From: Ampelocalamus luodianensis
Lineage: Eukaryota > Streptophyta > Magnoliopsida > Poales > Poaceae
Assembly (NCBI GenBank): GCA_036346255.1
Contig: CM070628.1
Coordinates: forward strand, 18,615,840 to 18,679,839
Reading direction: 5' to 3'
DNA length: 64,000 nucleotides
The notes below the pieces were generated by a model. The model saw nothing but the letters and a program-made list of their open reading frames with translations. It did no database searches and was not told the origin of the DNA. Of this stretch, positions 11,816 through 24,772 are shown piece by piece. The position numbers and the translations under genes are program-made. Every line of letters starts with the position of its first letter. The stretch's first letter is position 1.

Positions 11816-13260
11816 TTAAGCGCATTTGGTACCCAATACTTGGTTGGGTCCATGAATGTTAGTCACAATAGATTTGGGCACCCAAATGGCCCTAACATTT
11901 GTTTTATACAAACTAACATTCCTAGCAAACACATTGCTATTCCTATCCTTCCTAAGCAAATATTGATCATTATAAATAGTGGGCTTAGGAGTGATACCTT
12001 TAGGACATTCCTTACTAAAATGTCCTTTCTCTTGGAAATTGTAGCAAGTTGGATGTTTTCTTCCATCCTTTGAATTCTTCTCTTGCTCCTTGCCGGTTTG
12101 CCTCTTCCTTGATGATATTGACATGTCATCCATTTGATTTGGGCACACCGAGGCAATATGACCCTTCTCATAACATCCAAAGTATTTGATATTCTTGTAT
12201 TTCTTTCCTTTTTGCTTTGGGATGCTCTTCAACTTTTTCTTGGCGATGAAGCCAAGTCCTCTCTTGTAATCTTCCTTGTTAGGGCATATGGAGGAGAGGT
12301 GACCCTTTTTATGACAATCAAAGCACTTGACATTCTTCGTGTGTCTTGCATTGTGCCTTGTCTTACTATTCTCCTTTTTCTTTATGGGAGTAAAGCCAAT
12401 TCCACTCTTGTCATATGATCTTTGTTGCTTGCTCAAGATATCATCTAGAACGGCTTTTCCTTTGTAGCTTCTATCCAAGTCATTTCTCAAATTTGAGACT
12501 TGGGCCTTGAGCTTTTTGTTTTCCTCTACAAGGTTAGTCTCACAAGACATAGATGAAATAAAAATATTTTCACTAGAGTAACAATGCATATCAATTAAAT
12601 CATCACATGAAGTGGATATATTGACTTTAGATGAATTGCAAGAAATAGGAGCTATGCATGGCAAATCATCTATTAAATTACATGTAATTCCGATATCCAC
12701 ATTAGACTTTTTCAGCTCATTTAGAAGAAGAGTTTCATGTTCATCTTTTAGTACATCATAATTATTTTGAAGAGAGGTATGCTCTTTCTCTAAAACCTTG
12801 AATCTCTTCTTTTCTTTTCCAATATATTCATTTAATTCTTCTAGCATCTCCATCAATTCATCATATGAAGGCTCATAATTATTTACCTCGTTTTTACCTT
12901 TAGCCATAAAGCAATGAGGCGATGTTGATGGAGTTGATATGTCATCATCGTCGGAACTAGAAGTTGATATGGAGGGGCTTGTGGACTCTTCATCGTCGGA
13001 GTTGGAGATTGAGCATTCTTTTCCTGACGTCCATTCTTCTATGCGATCATTACTTGTGGAAGTGGACCTTTCATAATATTCTTGAAGATGGGTCCACATC
13101 TCATGAACGTTCTTGTGATCGCATATGGCATCAAACACATCTACACTCAAAGCACTAAATAAAGCGTTAATTGCTTGAGGGTCGAGATGTAAGCATTTCT
13201 CTTCCTCATTTATTGGAGCAAGATAATCCAGTGGAGGAGAAAAGCCAACATCTACAATCC
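11816..13260 (-). pseudogene. gag: Copia Gag (Sirevirus type), N-terminus lost
   Basis: Open minus-strand frame running from the junction at 13260 to a stop at 11816, about 480 codons. The first 36 codons precede the first ATG (13150) and read as coding (…YLAPINEEEK…, …NALFSALSVDVFD…), so the natural N-terminus has been removed. The start resembles the end of the UBN2 gag domain (…HKNVHEMWTHLQEYYE…). An acidic serine-rich stretch follows, then a coiled coil (about residues 95-260) and three zinc-knuckle-like motifs. Two are C-X2-C-X4-H-X4-C (CFDCHKKGHLSSIC and CFGCYEKGHIASVC). The third is CYNFQEKGHFSKEC, where the second Cys is Phe. It ends soon after a WVPKSIVTNIHGPNQ tail typical of Sirevirus Gag, then a stop. 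It would package element RNA in cytoplasmic particles if complete. Confidence 0.85.
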
Positions 13261-16200
13261 TCCACTAGGGTTGCTCTTACTCCACTCCGGAGATGGCGAG
13301 CACCAAGCTACTCACAAACACCGGGCCTTCTCACAAGCTTCACTTGAGAAGATCACCGGACCACGACGCCTCCACGCCGTCTAGGTGTCGGCAAACACCA
13401 AGAGTAATAAGCCAAGCCCCTTGCTTGACTCTCACCACGTGCAACGAATGCACAAGCTCAAGTGGATACGAAATCCACCTCTAGATGCAACACATGCAAC
13501 TAGAGACCTCTCTCCTTGCTCACAAGGTGCAACACATGCACAATTGAGAGGAGAAGCTCACACTAGCTCAAGAGAGTAAATGAGATGCCAAAGGTTGTCT
13601 CTCAACTGGCCAAGGGGGTATTTATAACACCCTACACCAAAAACTAGCCGTTTGGAGACGAAACAGCCAAAAACTAGCCGTTACAGACATTTGCGGTCGT
13701 ACCGCCCTCACAAGGGTCGGTACAACCATTCTGGGCGGTCGTACCGCTCTTTACATGGCGGTCGTACCGCAGCTCAAAATCAGCAGAGACGACACTCGGT
13801 AAAAAGGTCATAACTTTTGACTCCGACGTCGGAATTGAGTGATCTTGGACTCTATTGAAAGCTTATTCAGTGGGATATACAACCCACCTATTTGATTTGA
13901 TCTCAAACACATTTTATCAAATCAAAAAGCACAATTTCAAAGAGCCACTACCATGGTCTAAGTCTAAAGTGATAGCAACAAGCAATCTTAGACCATGCCA
14001 AGGGAATATACATGAATCCCAACAATTTGCAAAATATATTTGCAAACTTAGATCATGCCAAAAGGAGTAGGTACATGGACTTCAACCATTTGCAAAACAC
14101 ATTTGCAAAGTATAGTCACATGCTACAAGGATTATCCATGAGCCTGAACTATTTGCAAAACACATTCGCAAATATAGGCAACATGTTAGAGTGAGCTAGA
14201 GCAAGTGAGGTTGAGTTATCAACACATGATGAGACTCAAGCTACTAGACAAGACCCCTCTTAATAGTACGACAACCTATACTAGCAATCCGGTCTTCCAA
14301 CCAAACACCAAGACCGGTAAAAGACTAGGAACACATCCTTAGCCCTAGCTAGTCATACCTTTGCCTTGAGCATCTTCTTGAAGCTTGATGACGCACATCT
14401 TCACTTCAAGTGCGGGTTCTTGACTTGAAAGCTCATCAACACATGATGACTTGAATATCATCAACTCATGATGACATCCTTTACTTGACCTCAATCAACA
14501 CATGATGAGTCTTTTCTTGACTTGATGATCAACTCATGATCATCTCTTCTTCGAGATCTTGATATGCATCAACACATGATGAGTCTTCTCTTGACTTGAT
14601 GATCAACTCATGATCATCTCTTCTTCAAGATCTTGATATGCATCAACACATGATGCATCCTCTTCTTGAACCGTTACTTGATGACGATCAACTCATGATG
14701 CCATCCGAAGTCTTCATTACCCTGGAACATAACCTATTCATCCAACTCATGGAAAATGTTAGTCCTATAATGATTAACATTAATTACCAAGATATACCTG
14801 CAAAATGCTTCTAAACATGCTGTTGAAAAACCTGGACCGGTACTACCGCCAACCAAGTTGCGGTACTACCGCTTGGTCCGGTCGTACCGCACGAGGGAGC
14901 GGTACTACCAATTGCAGGGTTTTCAACTAAGCCGAAAAGACATGCTCTCTGGAAAATTCATACCGCCATACAAAATTCGGTACAACCGCATCGTGGTACA
15001 GCCGTTTCTCAAATGCGGTACGACCGATTAACAAAGAGAGCTCCAAGCCAAAATGCATCGGTTCTGGTTTTATGCAACCGCCAACTAGAAATCGGAACGA
15101 CCGATGTGCGGTCATACCGCACCAAGATCCGGTCGAACCGCAGCGCGGTCGAACCGCCCATGACACGTCGGTTCATCCGATTTTTGACAAAAGCTGTAAC
15201 AGCCCCAAGTTTATAAACAGTAATAAAATGATTTATGAACAGTAATGAGATGCTGTTCGTAGCATTACTGTTCATTTCTACAATTTGGGCAGTATGTTAC
15301 AAATCGAAAACCTTCCTTTTTAGCCAAAATCCTAAAGAACCATTTAAAGTCTTAAAGGAATACAAGATAAAACTTGTATTATGACTGGGAAGTGTTTTTA
15401 TTAAAGCCTAGATAAATTATCTTGACTAAAAATAATTTTTGTTGTATTTTTAGAAATTAAATTGACTTAAAGAAAAATAATTATCTTTAAATGAATACCT
15501 TCGAGCTAAAATAAATATTTATGTATTTTACAAAGTGATCATGTGATTTTAAAATTTATTTGGGAAATATATCATCCCAGTAGCCTCCAGCAAAAATTTC
15601 ATGATTTTACAAATTGATTTGCTATTTTTAAAATCCCAGTCAAACCTTTTAAGCAATTGAATAGGTTCTGGTCAACTAAACCGCTTGAATCCAAACCCTA
15701 GCATCAGAGCGACTCGAGCCATGTGGTTGAGTCCAACCCGTGCAAATGGTCCGGCTCAGTCACGTTCGAGCGCGAGCTCAAACCTCCTACGTGATGTGAG
15801 CCGTTGATCTTCAATCGAACGGGCGAGGCCGCGACGTCACGCGAGCTGTCCACGTGTACGCTTTGATTTCCGCCGTTGGATCTTAATACAACGATCGAGG
15901 TCAGTGTATGCAATCGGACAACTCCGGAGCCTGTCTCGGTCTCCACCGTTCATTTCCGATCCAACAGCGCCGCCCTTTTTGTTTTAAACTTAAAGGCGCG
16001 CTTTTATCTGAGCCGTCAGATTCAAATCCTACGGCTTTCCTTTTTACCGCGTGTTATTAAGGCCTGCACTCCTCTGGGCCGTTAGATCTTCATCGTGTGG
16101 TCCAGAGCGGTGTATGCATTCGGACGACTCCGGATCCCCTCACGATCTCCGCCGTCCATTCTTAATCTAACCACGCCGCTCGTTTCATTTCGAAATAAAA

Positions 16201-19200
16201 AGCGCGCAGTTAGCTGGGCCTTTGGATTTAAATCCCACGGCGCTCCTTTTTGACCGTGGGCCTTTAAAGCCCAAATTCGGTGGACCGTTGGATTTTAATC
16301 GTAGGGTCTAGACTTGTGTATGCAATCGGACCATCCGGTTCTTTGTCCCATCTCGACCGTAGAAATCCAATCTAACGGTGCCCCGTCATCTCATCTAATC
16401 GAGTGACGTGTATTTCTTTTAATTGACCGTTGGATTCCAATCCAACGTCCAGATTTGAAAGTAGATCCCGAGATTCCTTCGGGCTCTGTTTAAATCTCGA
16501 TCGACCGATTGAAATCGCACAGTCTATATTAAAGGTTACCGATTAAAACCTTTTAACATCTCTATTTAGCACAGCTGCCCATTTCCAATCGGACGACTGA
16601 TATTCTTTTGAGCTTTTGAAGACGCGCGCGGCTGAGGATGACAAAGGGACCCACATGTCATATTTTGCCTCCCTTCTTCCTTATCTCTGCGCGCAGCCAT
16701 TTTGAGAGCAAAGGAGAGGATTATCCAAAGATTATGCCACAAATTTTTGGGATAATTAGTCCTAAATGGACACCTCATCAACTCTAGATCTTTCCATCTT
16801 GCCCTGTAGCTCAACATCCATATATAAACCCTAGCTTTTGTCTTTGTTGCGGTGTTGACCTAAGGAGCTTCTCATCCTCCATTGTTGGCCAGTGGAGTTC
16901 TTGCTCTTGTCCTTTTTGCTTATCCATTCTAAACCCCGGTTCCACCTTGTAATAAAGATTTGACATCTTTTGTAGGTTGAACCAGAGTTTATTTCTTTGT
17001 TGATCAACATCGAGTTTTCAGAAACTTTGGTGTCTTTCTTCTACTGGTAAGATAAAACCCTAGTTTTCGATATCTTGATCATCTTAAGGACCTTAGAAGC
17101 TTCTGAGAATCATTCTTTTGAACATCAATAGCTTCAACTTGCTGTGACCTGAAAAGTTATTATTCTAACTTTTCAGTCTTTTGTGTCATTTTCAAGACCT
17201 AGGGTTTCTCCTGTCGACTTGTTATCCTAGTTAGGTTTAGACTAAACCCTAGTAGCATAACAAGTTATTCTTTTAATCCTTGTTATCATCTATTTAGGTT
17301 GATAACAGAAATCTGCCTCTGTTCCTTTTTGTCGGCTCAACCGACAATGCAAGTTTCTTTCGGCTTTTGGTAATCTAACTGATTAGGGTTAATCTAGGGT
17401 TTGCTTAGGGTATTATCCACTCTAAAACCTTAGACTAAGTTTCAAATTAACGTATTTTACTTAGTCTATTCTTGATTAACCCGAAAGCTGCTCTGTCCTG
17501 TTTCTGTTCTTTTCAAAATGTGAAAACTGAAACTTTGAACTAAGCCTTAGTTTCTGCCATTTGAAAACAGTAGGTTATAATATGGGTTATTCTCACTATT
17601 ATGGGTAGTTATGGCTTAAGCATATTGTCAATCATGCAATTCCAGATTGATCATGCATATTTCTTCCATTTTGTACCTATTGTTGATTTTGGTATTTATT
17701 GGATCTTAATTGCTTCTTTTAGAATCTGGTTTTGTTGAAGTGGGTGAATCTATTTCTGAACAACCTGAACCTGCAACAGAGGTGTATTACTATCAAGGCA
17801 AGCATCCTCTCTGCACCATATTGATCCCAGATTTTGTACAATAGCTTTTACAAATCCAGTGATATCTGTGCATGCTATTTTTCTGAAAATACAAAATGTG
17901 ATCTGTAGTAGCTAGCTATAACCTAACATTGTGGATTACCTTAATTATAATCATACACTTAACCCTAGCTCAGTATTGTATATTATAGCATATATTTTCA
18001 GATTTGGCTTAGACATGCAGTCTAGAGACTTTAGAGTTTGACAAGCATATCTTGTCAAACATGGGAAATCACAAATGAACTTCTGTTATTTTGAACTCTT
18101 TGTCCAGTTTCTTTAAATCAGACTTGTATTTGAAATTTAAATTGATCTGGACAAGAGGAAGCTAGTGATGGTGCTTTTGTGCGAGATTGGGTTTGTGGTG
18201 GACTTGTCCGGTTAAATAAGGACCGAACTCGACTATTCAATTCAAGTCCCCACGCACTTCCACATGCGCAGTATGGGCGCTGCTTGGTTAAGTAAAATGT
18301 TAAGACTATTGGGTTGGAAACAGGAAAGTAAGAATATGTGTATTGACCTTGTATGGCATAGATGCTTTGGTCTTATGACTGCGTTGTATGCCATGTGAGC
18401 TTGTATGTCAGTATCAGATGTTCTTAGAAGGGTGAGGGCGTATATGTGCTCCGTAGCATATACGTACCTTAAAGATGTCGATCGCAAAGTAGTATGGGTA
18501 GCGAACCCTATGCACTTATTTTGTTTGGGTCGGCATTCCTGACGCAACATGTGTGCCCCGGTTAAGCAGATGCTATCAGTCGTTGTTTAAGCGAGATCAG
18601 TTCACACTTGGGTATCCAACTCAATAGTGTTAGCTTGTTGAAAAATACCAAATCTTAGTTTCCCCGGTCGGCATACCAAAGGAAGTATGTCATCATTCGG
18701 AGGCATCCGAAGGCAACGGGCTAGCTAAGTCATGTGGGTAAGATGTACACCTGCAGGTATAAACTGTTCGAATAGCCGTGTCCACGGTCATGGACGATAA
18801 CTTGAATTGATGTCACCTGTATAGAAGTTTTGATTTTCAAAATCTGGTTTCGGTTTTTGGCTGTGCATGAGGGATTCATGCACTGTACTGTTTACAATTA
18901 TGTCATTTACTTACTGTTCTAGCTAAACTTTGATTTACTAAATTGCTTTGTCAAAATTTAGTAGGTGTAGGTTAAGAGGTATCGCTTTATGCAAATTTGA
19001 ACCTTTATACCTTCCTGTTGTAACCTTATGCATATATAAATTCTACTCCTTTGTGTAGGCTCTAATCAACACTTTCTTTTATTAGTTTGTGTAAGACTTG
19101 CTGAGTACCTTCCGTACTCAAGGTACTATCACCTATTGTTGCAGTGAGGATGGTTACCTTTATGAAGTACCGTTAGCGCCGATCGGTGACGCTAACGAGT

Positions 19201-20726
19201 AGAGCTACTTCTTTCCTCCACGCAATTGCCTGCGGGTGGATGAGGCCATTGGTGGACTTTAAGTTTTTATTTTGCTTCCGCTGTTGAACATGTTGTAGTG
19301 ACCAAGTCACTCTATAATGTAGTACTAAACCGAAAGTTGTAAACTTATGTTTAATTATGTCAATGTATGACTTGTATGTATTTGATGCAATGTTGTTGAA
19401 GGATATATATGCAATGGTCGTTGATCCTGGGAACCATTGTGGTATATATATATTCGGGGATCCTGTTTATTGGAATTGTCACTTGTTAAATTTATGCCTT
19501 TAGCATGATCTTTAATAAAGGGACAGTACTGTTCATTAATAATTGTGCTACAGTATGAATTTATTCAAGTGCATTTCTAATAAACCGGGGCGCCCACAAA
19601 AGCACTTAGAGTTTCCAAAACTCAAATTCAAATGCATGCATGATCCTAACTTGATCCATAAGGCACAAGAACATGCTATCAAGCTACTAATCATGATCCC
19701 TCTATTGTCATGCATTTCCCTTACCATGTCGCCATCCATGAACTAGGACTAAGCCTTCAAACATATTAGCACACATGTTAGTCCCACATCACAATCTCAG
19801 ATAATTGCATATAGATAAACATGAGTATATATAAACTACACAAGTTATATATATATATATTCACATATAAGTATATATTAACTACAAAAGTTATATATAC
19901 CAAATATGAGTGTAAACAAACTACACAAGTTGTATATACTCATATGAATATATTAACTACACAAGTTAAATATATTTAAGGATATATGAGTATCTATGAA
20001 CTACACAAGTCTCATATGCTCTCATATACTCATATGAATATATTAACTACACAAGTTAAATATATTAAAGGATATGTTTCAAAGTAAAGATCCTTAATAT
20101 ATGTGGAAAGAGAATATGGATCAATACTAATGAAACCACAAAATATAGAATGAACTCCCCCTAAATGTGTGCATACACAAATGTGTAATGGAAACATATG
20201 CACATATCCAAGTTAACCTTTTGGTGGAGTTTAACCTATATTTTGGATCCGAGAAAAGCAACTATATATATAAATAAAGTAAAATGCATACCTCTTGTAT
20301 TTTCATCTTTATATCCAAACGAGACTAAGCAATAGATAATCAATAGAATTGTTAGTCTCACAAATAGATTTATCATTAATAAATGCATACCTGTTTGGAT
20401 TTTTGCTTTTATATCCAAGCTGAGACTAAACATAATATAACAATAAGAGTGTCAGTCTCACAAGTGCATTTGTCATTAATGAATACATACCTATTTGGAT
20501 TTTTGTTTTTATATCCAAGCTGAGACTAAACATGATATAACAATAAGAGTGTTAGTCTCACAAGTGCATTTGTCATTAATGAATACATACCTGTTTGGAT
20601 TTTTGCTTTTATATCCAAGCTGAGACTAAACATGATATAACAATAAGAGTGTTAGTCTCACAAGTGCATTTGTCATTAATCACCAAAATACTCCATTAAC
20701 ACATAATGGCGGGTCTATATCCTTCA
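13261..20726 (-). repeat. 5' LTR, truncated and interrupted
   Basis: Bases 13261-15194 and 19599-20726 together (about 3.06 kb) match the left LTR from 1591 to 4602. The missing 410 bases are the LTR 3' end, so the primer-binding site and gag start are also gone. The interruption is the solo LTR 15195-19598. A TATA box matches that of the left LTR at 13617-13628. Confidence 0.85.
15195..19598 (+). mobile_element. Solo LTR, 4.4 kb, TSD AAAGC
   Basis: It begins TGTAACAGCCCC and ends GGGGCGCCCACA, with perfect 5-bp duplications AAAGC at 15190-15194 and 19599-19603. Removing it restores the LTR seen at 3480-3490. It is the same family as 5987-10369 but in the plus orientation. No coding domain, PBS or PPT was recognised inside. 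Near 18769-18795 it carries a conserved LTR block with dyad GTCCA-N6-TGGAC that is shared with other LTRs here. Confidence 0.85.
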
Positions 20727-20831
20727 GGTGTGGAAGGGTGGGACGACTACGTCGTCTTCTGTAGTGACGACTGCAGGATTAGACATGAGTATGCCAGTTT
20801 CTTTGCAAAGGTGTTGGACTATTTGCCATAA
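20727..20831 (+). pseudogene. Short coding-like remnant, unknown
   Basis: An open frame of 34 residues with stop at 20829-20831, starting at the LTR junction without a start codon. It contains WDDYVVFCSDD and ends AKVLDYLP. The GC content is higher than in the AT-rich sequence after it. I do not recognise the family. It could be the last exon of something cut by the LTR insertion, or chance. Confidence 0.25.
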
Positions 20832-21025
20832 AATTTCTGTTTTTTAGGTTTCTAGAAAGGTGGTGCAGTTGGACTATTTTCTAAATTAAATGAATTTTTA
20901 AATATACGGTCCACAAGGACAGGAGGGATTACAATTCCACGTTGACATCAAAATATATGTACGACATATTACAAGTCCATAACACATGATGTTATGGAAT
21001 AAATTAGTTACAATGGAGTAATTTC

Positions 21026-24000
21026 TTAATTAAAATATAGCCCTTCATGATGATCGACGCGCATATAGCTAGCTTCCTCGTTGGGTTCTTCCTCGAGCCT
21101 GATGCCGTCTCCGAAAGGAGGCAACTCATCAAATTGATTGTATTCTTCCTCGTCCACTATATTCTCAACTCCGACAATCCTTCTTTTTCCATGAAGAACT
21201 ACGTGACGCTTCTTATTTTCCGGGTCGGTTACATAGAAGACTTCAACAACTTGGTTAGCCAGTACGAATGGTTCGTCTTTGTATCCGACACGATCGAGGT
21301 CCACGGTAGTGACGCCGTACTTGTTGACCTTCACCTGTGGGAGATGGACCCAACGGCACCGAAATAGGGGGATCTTGAAAAGCACATAGTCGAGCTCCCA
21401 TATCTCCTCTATTTGCCCATAGTACGAGCTCCTCAGCCCATCGGTATTGAATGCATCTATGCGGACACCGCTGTTCTGGACTGTACTCTTCCTATCCTGA
21501 GCTACCGTATAAAATGTGTACCCATTTATGTCGTATCCTTGCCATGTGACAATTGTAAATTGTGGCCCTTTTGCCAACCATAGCAGCGTATCATGTCTTT
21601 GTGCTTTAACCATTCGTTGAACCGACGGTTGTGCTCTCTCGTTGTCCAAACCTCCGACCGGTCTGGATTCTGTTGGCGTACCATGTCTTTGTGCTCGTTG
21701 ATGTACGGGGACCCTTGGGTCATGTGTTGCAAGACCGTGAAATGGGCTTGAGCGTACGTATCCAGATCGGGAGTGATTGATTTCCTTCCGATGGTCCCGA
21801 TACCATCCAGCCTTCCCTCATGACGAGATAGAGGCACACCTATCGGTTCCACCTGAGCCATGTAGTCGACGCAGAACTCAATGACCTCTTCGGTTGCATA
21901 ACCTTCGATGATGTTGCCCTCCGGTCGAGATCGATTCCGTACGCAGGACTTGAGAATTCCCATATACCTCTCGAACGGGTACATATGATGTAGGAACACA
22001 GGACCGCATATCTTTATCTCTTTGACAAGATGAACAATGAGATGGACCATGATATCGAAAAATGACGGAGGGAAATACATCTCAAGTTGACAGAGTCATC
22101 ACCACCTCGGCCTGTAGAGCATCTAGTCCTTCGGGATTGATGACCTTCTAAGCAATGGAGTTGAAGAAATAACACAACCTCAAGATTGCCACTTGGACCT
22201 TGTTCGGCAAGATACCCCTAATTGCAACAGGAAGCATTTGTGTCATCAGCACATGACAATCATGAGACTTCATACCAATTAATTTCAAATCTTGCATAGA
22301 AACAAGTTTCTTAATGTTAGCGGAGTAACCAGACGGGACTTTGACACCATGCAAGCTTTGGCATAATTCATTTCTCTCGGCCTTGGACATAGTGTAGCAA
22401 GCTGGTGGAAGGTATGTTCATCCTTTATCGGTCTCTTTCGGTGCTAACTCGGTCCTTATGTTCATATCAACCAAGTCACGTCATGCGTTAACACCATCAT
22501 TTGTTTTGCCACTAATGTTCAGTAAGAGACCAATCAAGCTTTCACATACATTCTTCTCCACATGCATGACGTCGATGCAGTGACGAACTTCTAAGTGCTC
22601 CCAATAAGGCAAGTCCCAAAAAATTGACCGCTTCTTCTAGATGTTCTTCTCACGGGTTTTTAATTTACGTCACTTCCCAAGCACAACATCGATATCCTTA
22701 ACCATATCATAGACCTCTTTCCCTCTAAAAGCCCTTGGAGCTGAACTGTCCTCCTTATTTCCGTCGAATTGTTTTTTCATCTTGCGGTATGGGTGACTCT
22801 GGAAGGAACCTACGGTGACGCATATACACGCTTTTGCGTGAGTTGTTCACCATACACTCTCGTAGCATCTAAGCAAAGGTGCGAATGGCTTTGGCTCCTT
22901 TCGCATCAAGCCCGACAGTTACCAAGGGCAGGAAAATCATTGATAGTGCGTAACAACATGGCGCGTAAAGAGAAGTTCTTTCGTTTACGCATCCCATACT
23001 TGTACCCCTTCGTTCCACAAAGGTCACAAGATCATCCAAAGAATGGTGCTAGGTACACATCAATATCGCTCCCAGTTGCTTGCCCTTGGATAAGTAGTGA
23101 CATCAAAATGTACTTCCGCTTCATACACAGCCAAGGAGGAAGGTTGTACATACATAGATTCACGGGCCAGGTGCTATGTCGGCTGCTAATGTTACCGAAA
23201 GGATTCATTCCATCTGTACTCAACCCTAACCTTATGTTCCTCGGTTCCGCACCGAACTCTTTGAAGGTCCGATCGAAGTTTCTTCACTGGGCAGAATCAG
23301 CAGGATGTCTTAGTTTTCCATCTTTCTTACGCTCCTCCGAGTGCCAACGCAGCAATCTTGCCTCCTTTCGGTTCGCAAATAAACGCTTCAAACGTGGGAT
23401 CACAGCTAGATACCACAACACCTTAGCAGGAGGTCCTTGCTTCACCTTAGCAGATTCTTACGCTTGTATCGGGATGCTTTGCACATGGGACATACATGCA
23501 AGTCTGCATACTCTTTACGATACAGGATACAATCGTTCGGACATGCATGTATTCTTTCTACTTCCATTCCCAATGGACAAAGAACCTTCTTGGCTTGGTA
23601 GGTGGTGCTGGGCAACACGTTTCCCTCCGGAAGAATGTCCGCTAGGAGACCTAACAACGCCGTGAAACTCTTGTCGGACCAACCATTGCTCGCCTTCAAT
23701 TTTAGCAGTTCAAGTACGGTTGACAACCTTGTGTATTCCGGCTTGCAGCCAGGGAACAAAAGTTTCCCCGAGTCCTCCATTAAGCGCTCGAATTTACAAA
23801 ACTCTCTCTCACTGTAGTTTCCTTCTGCATCGCATAGCATATGATCCAGATTGTCATCGTACGACCTATCGTCATCAAAAACACAGTCCACATCCGGCAT
23901 ATCGTTGACTTCCTCGGCGATGTCATCATTATTAACTTCCTCGGCGATGTCATCATTATTAACTTCCTGTATAATCTGCTCTTCACCGTGACTGGTACAA

Positions 24001-24218
24001 CATGTATACCCTATTTTGAAACCCCTTCGAATCAAGTGCCCTACGATCTGCGTCGGGTTGTTAAAAATCTTCAGATTACCGCAATCAATGTATGGACAGT
24101 ACATAAATTCTATCCCCTTATTCAGCATATCCTGCTCCGCGGCTCTTTTAAAAGCAATCATGCCATTAATGTACTCTTCACTCACACGGTTCGCACCGTA
24201 CATCCAGTTTCGGTCCAT
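21026..24218 (-). pseudogene. CACTA TNP2 transposase, frameshifted
   Basis: Cut-and-paste transposase of CACTA elements, which would bind and cleave the TIRs in the nucleus. The start at 24218 (MDRNWMYG) is the usual N-terminus. The Transpos_assoc-like domain follows with Cys/His pairs (…YCPYIDCGN…), then an acidic stretch with a 10-residue duplication (NNDDIAEEV twice), then VCPMCKASRYKRK. The transposase_21 core is readable in other frames, with STDGMNPFG and SSRHSTWPV near 23190-23220 and CIDVMHVEKN near 22560-22590. The DUF4218 region (SKAERNELC…SGYSANIKKL) is at 22148-22390. At 21526-22080 there is YFPPSFFDIMVHL, and at 21026-21649 the DUF4216-like C-terminus (TWQGYDINGYTFYT, VFYVTDP). 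At least four frameshifts break it. Compared with the copy at 51740-56267 it is much better preserved. Confidence 0.85.
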
Positions 24219-24770
24219 CTACGCTACACACGTAACAATTAGTAGTGTTAAATTATATTAATAAACTGCAAATACGTTACTTCTCCTATTAACCAAATAC
24301 ACTAAAATTGATTAAAGATAAACCTAGAGAAAATATAAAGAGTTAAAGATCGTTACCCTCGGAGCTCACGACGAAAATTCCTAATATCCCGCGAGATTCC
24401 TCACTGTCCTTCTCCTTCAGGCCACAGTGCAATGTGAGACTTAAATGAACAGGGCGAGAGAAGAGTCACAATCGAAATGCACCTCCCCCATAAGCTTATC
24501 CCACTCACAAAACACCCACAGCCGAAACAAAACACTCATTCACAACACCCAAACCGAGAGCTACCACCAAAGCCAAGCCTCACAAAGCAAGCATGCAAGC
24601 CAAATAGCCATAAGTTGCTAGGGCAACCCACAACCAAGAACAAGGCAAGCAAAATAAACAAGCCTCCTACAACCAACACAGAGCAAAGCTTCTCAAGCCC
24701 CTCTATTCCAAAGAAGAGATCAGAGGCGCTAGGGTAGGGGGTCTGTCGGGTCTTTATATTTATAGAGGTG
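24219..24770 (-). other. TNP2 leader region
   Basis: Sequence between the TNP2 start and the probable TATA box. It is rich in C and A on the plus strand. An open plus-strand frame at 24477-24737 is low-complexity and has no domain, so I treat it as untranslated leader of the minus-strand transcript. An intron is possible. Confidence 0.4.
24754..24764 (-). promoter_or_regulatory. Probable TNP2 TATA box
   Basis: The minus strand reads TATAAATATAA between the hairpin array and the TNP2 leader, about 540 bases before the start codon. It lies just outside the last hairpin repeat, so transposition proteins bound to the array would sit next to this promoter. Confidence 0.5.
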
Positions 24771-24772
24771 GC

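Larger units (their letters stand above)
1179..20726 (-). mobile_element. Gag-only Sirevirus-like Ty1/copia element (nested)
   Basis: Two long direct repeats (1179-4602 and 13261-20726, the latter interrupted) flank an internal region with a minus-strand copia gag. The minus-strand LTR starts TGAAGGATATAGACCCGCC. A polypurine tract lies just upstream of the left LTR (4603-4616), so that LTR is the 3' copy and the element reads right to left. The large gag with coiled coil and several CCHC knuckles, several polypurine tracts and LTR palindrome clusters are Sirevirus traits. Without the 4.4-kb insert, only about 2.8 kb lies between the gag stop and the 3' LTR, and no protease, integrase or RT motif was recognised there. 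It is therefore non-autonomous. No matching target duplication was found at 1174-1178 and 20727-20731. Confidence 0.8.

Noticed and set aside
22769..23665. 298-codon plus-strand open frame
   Set aside because: It is antisense to the TNP2 core, whose conserved motifs (STDGMNPFG, SSRHSTWPV) read on the minus strand.
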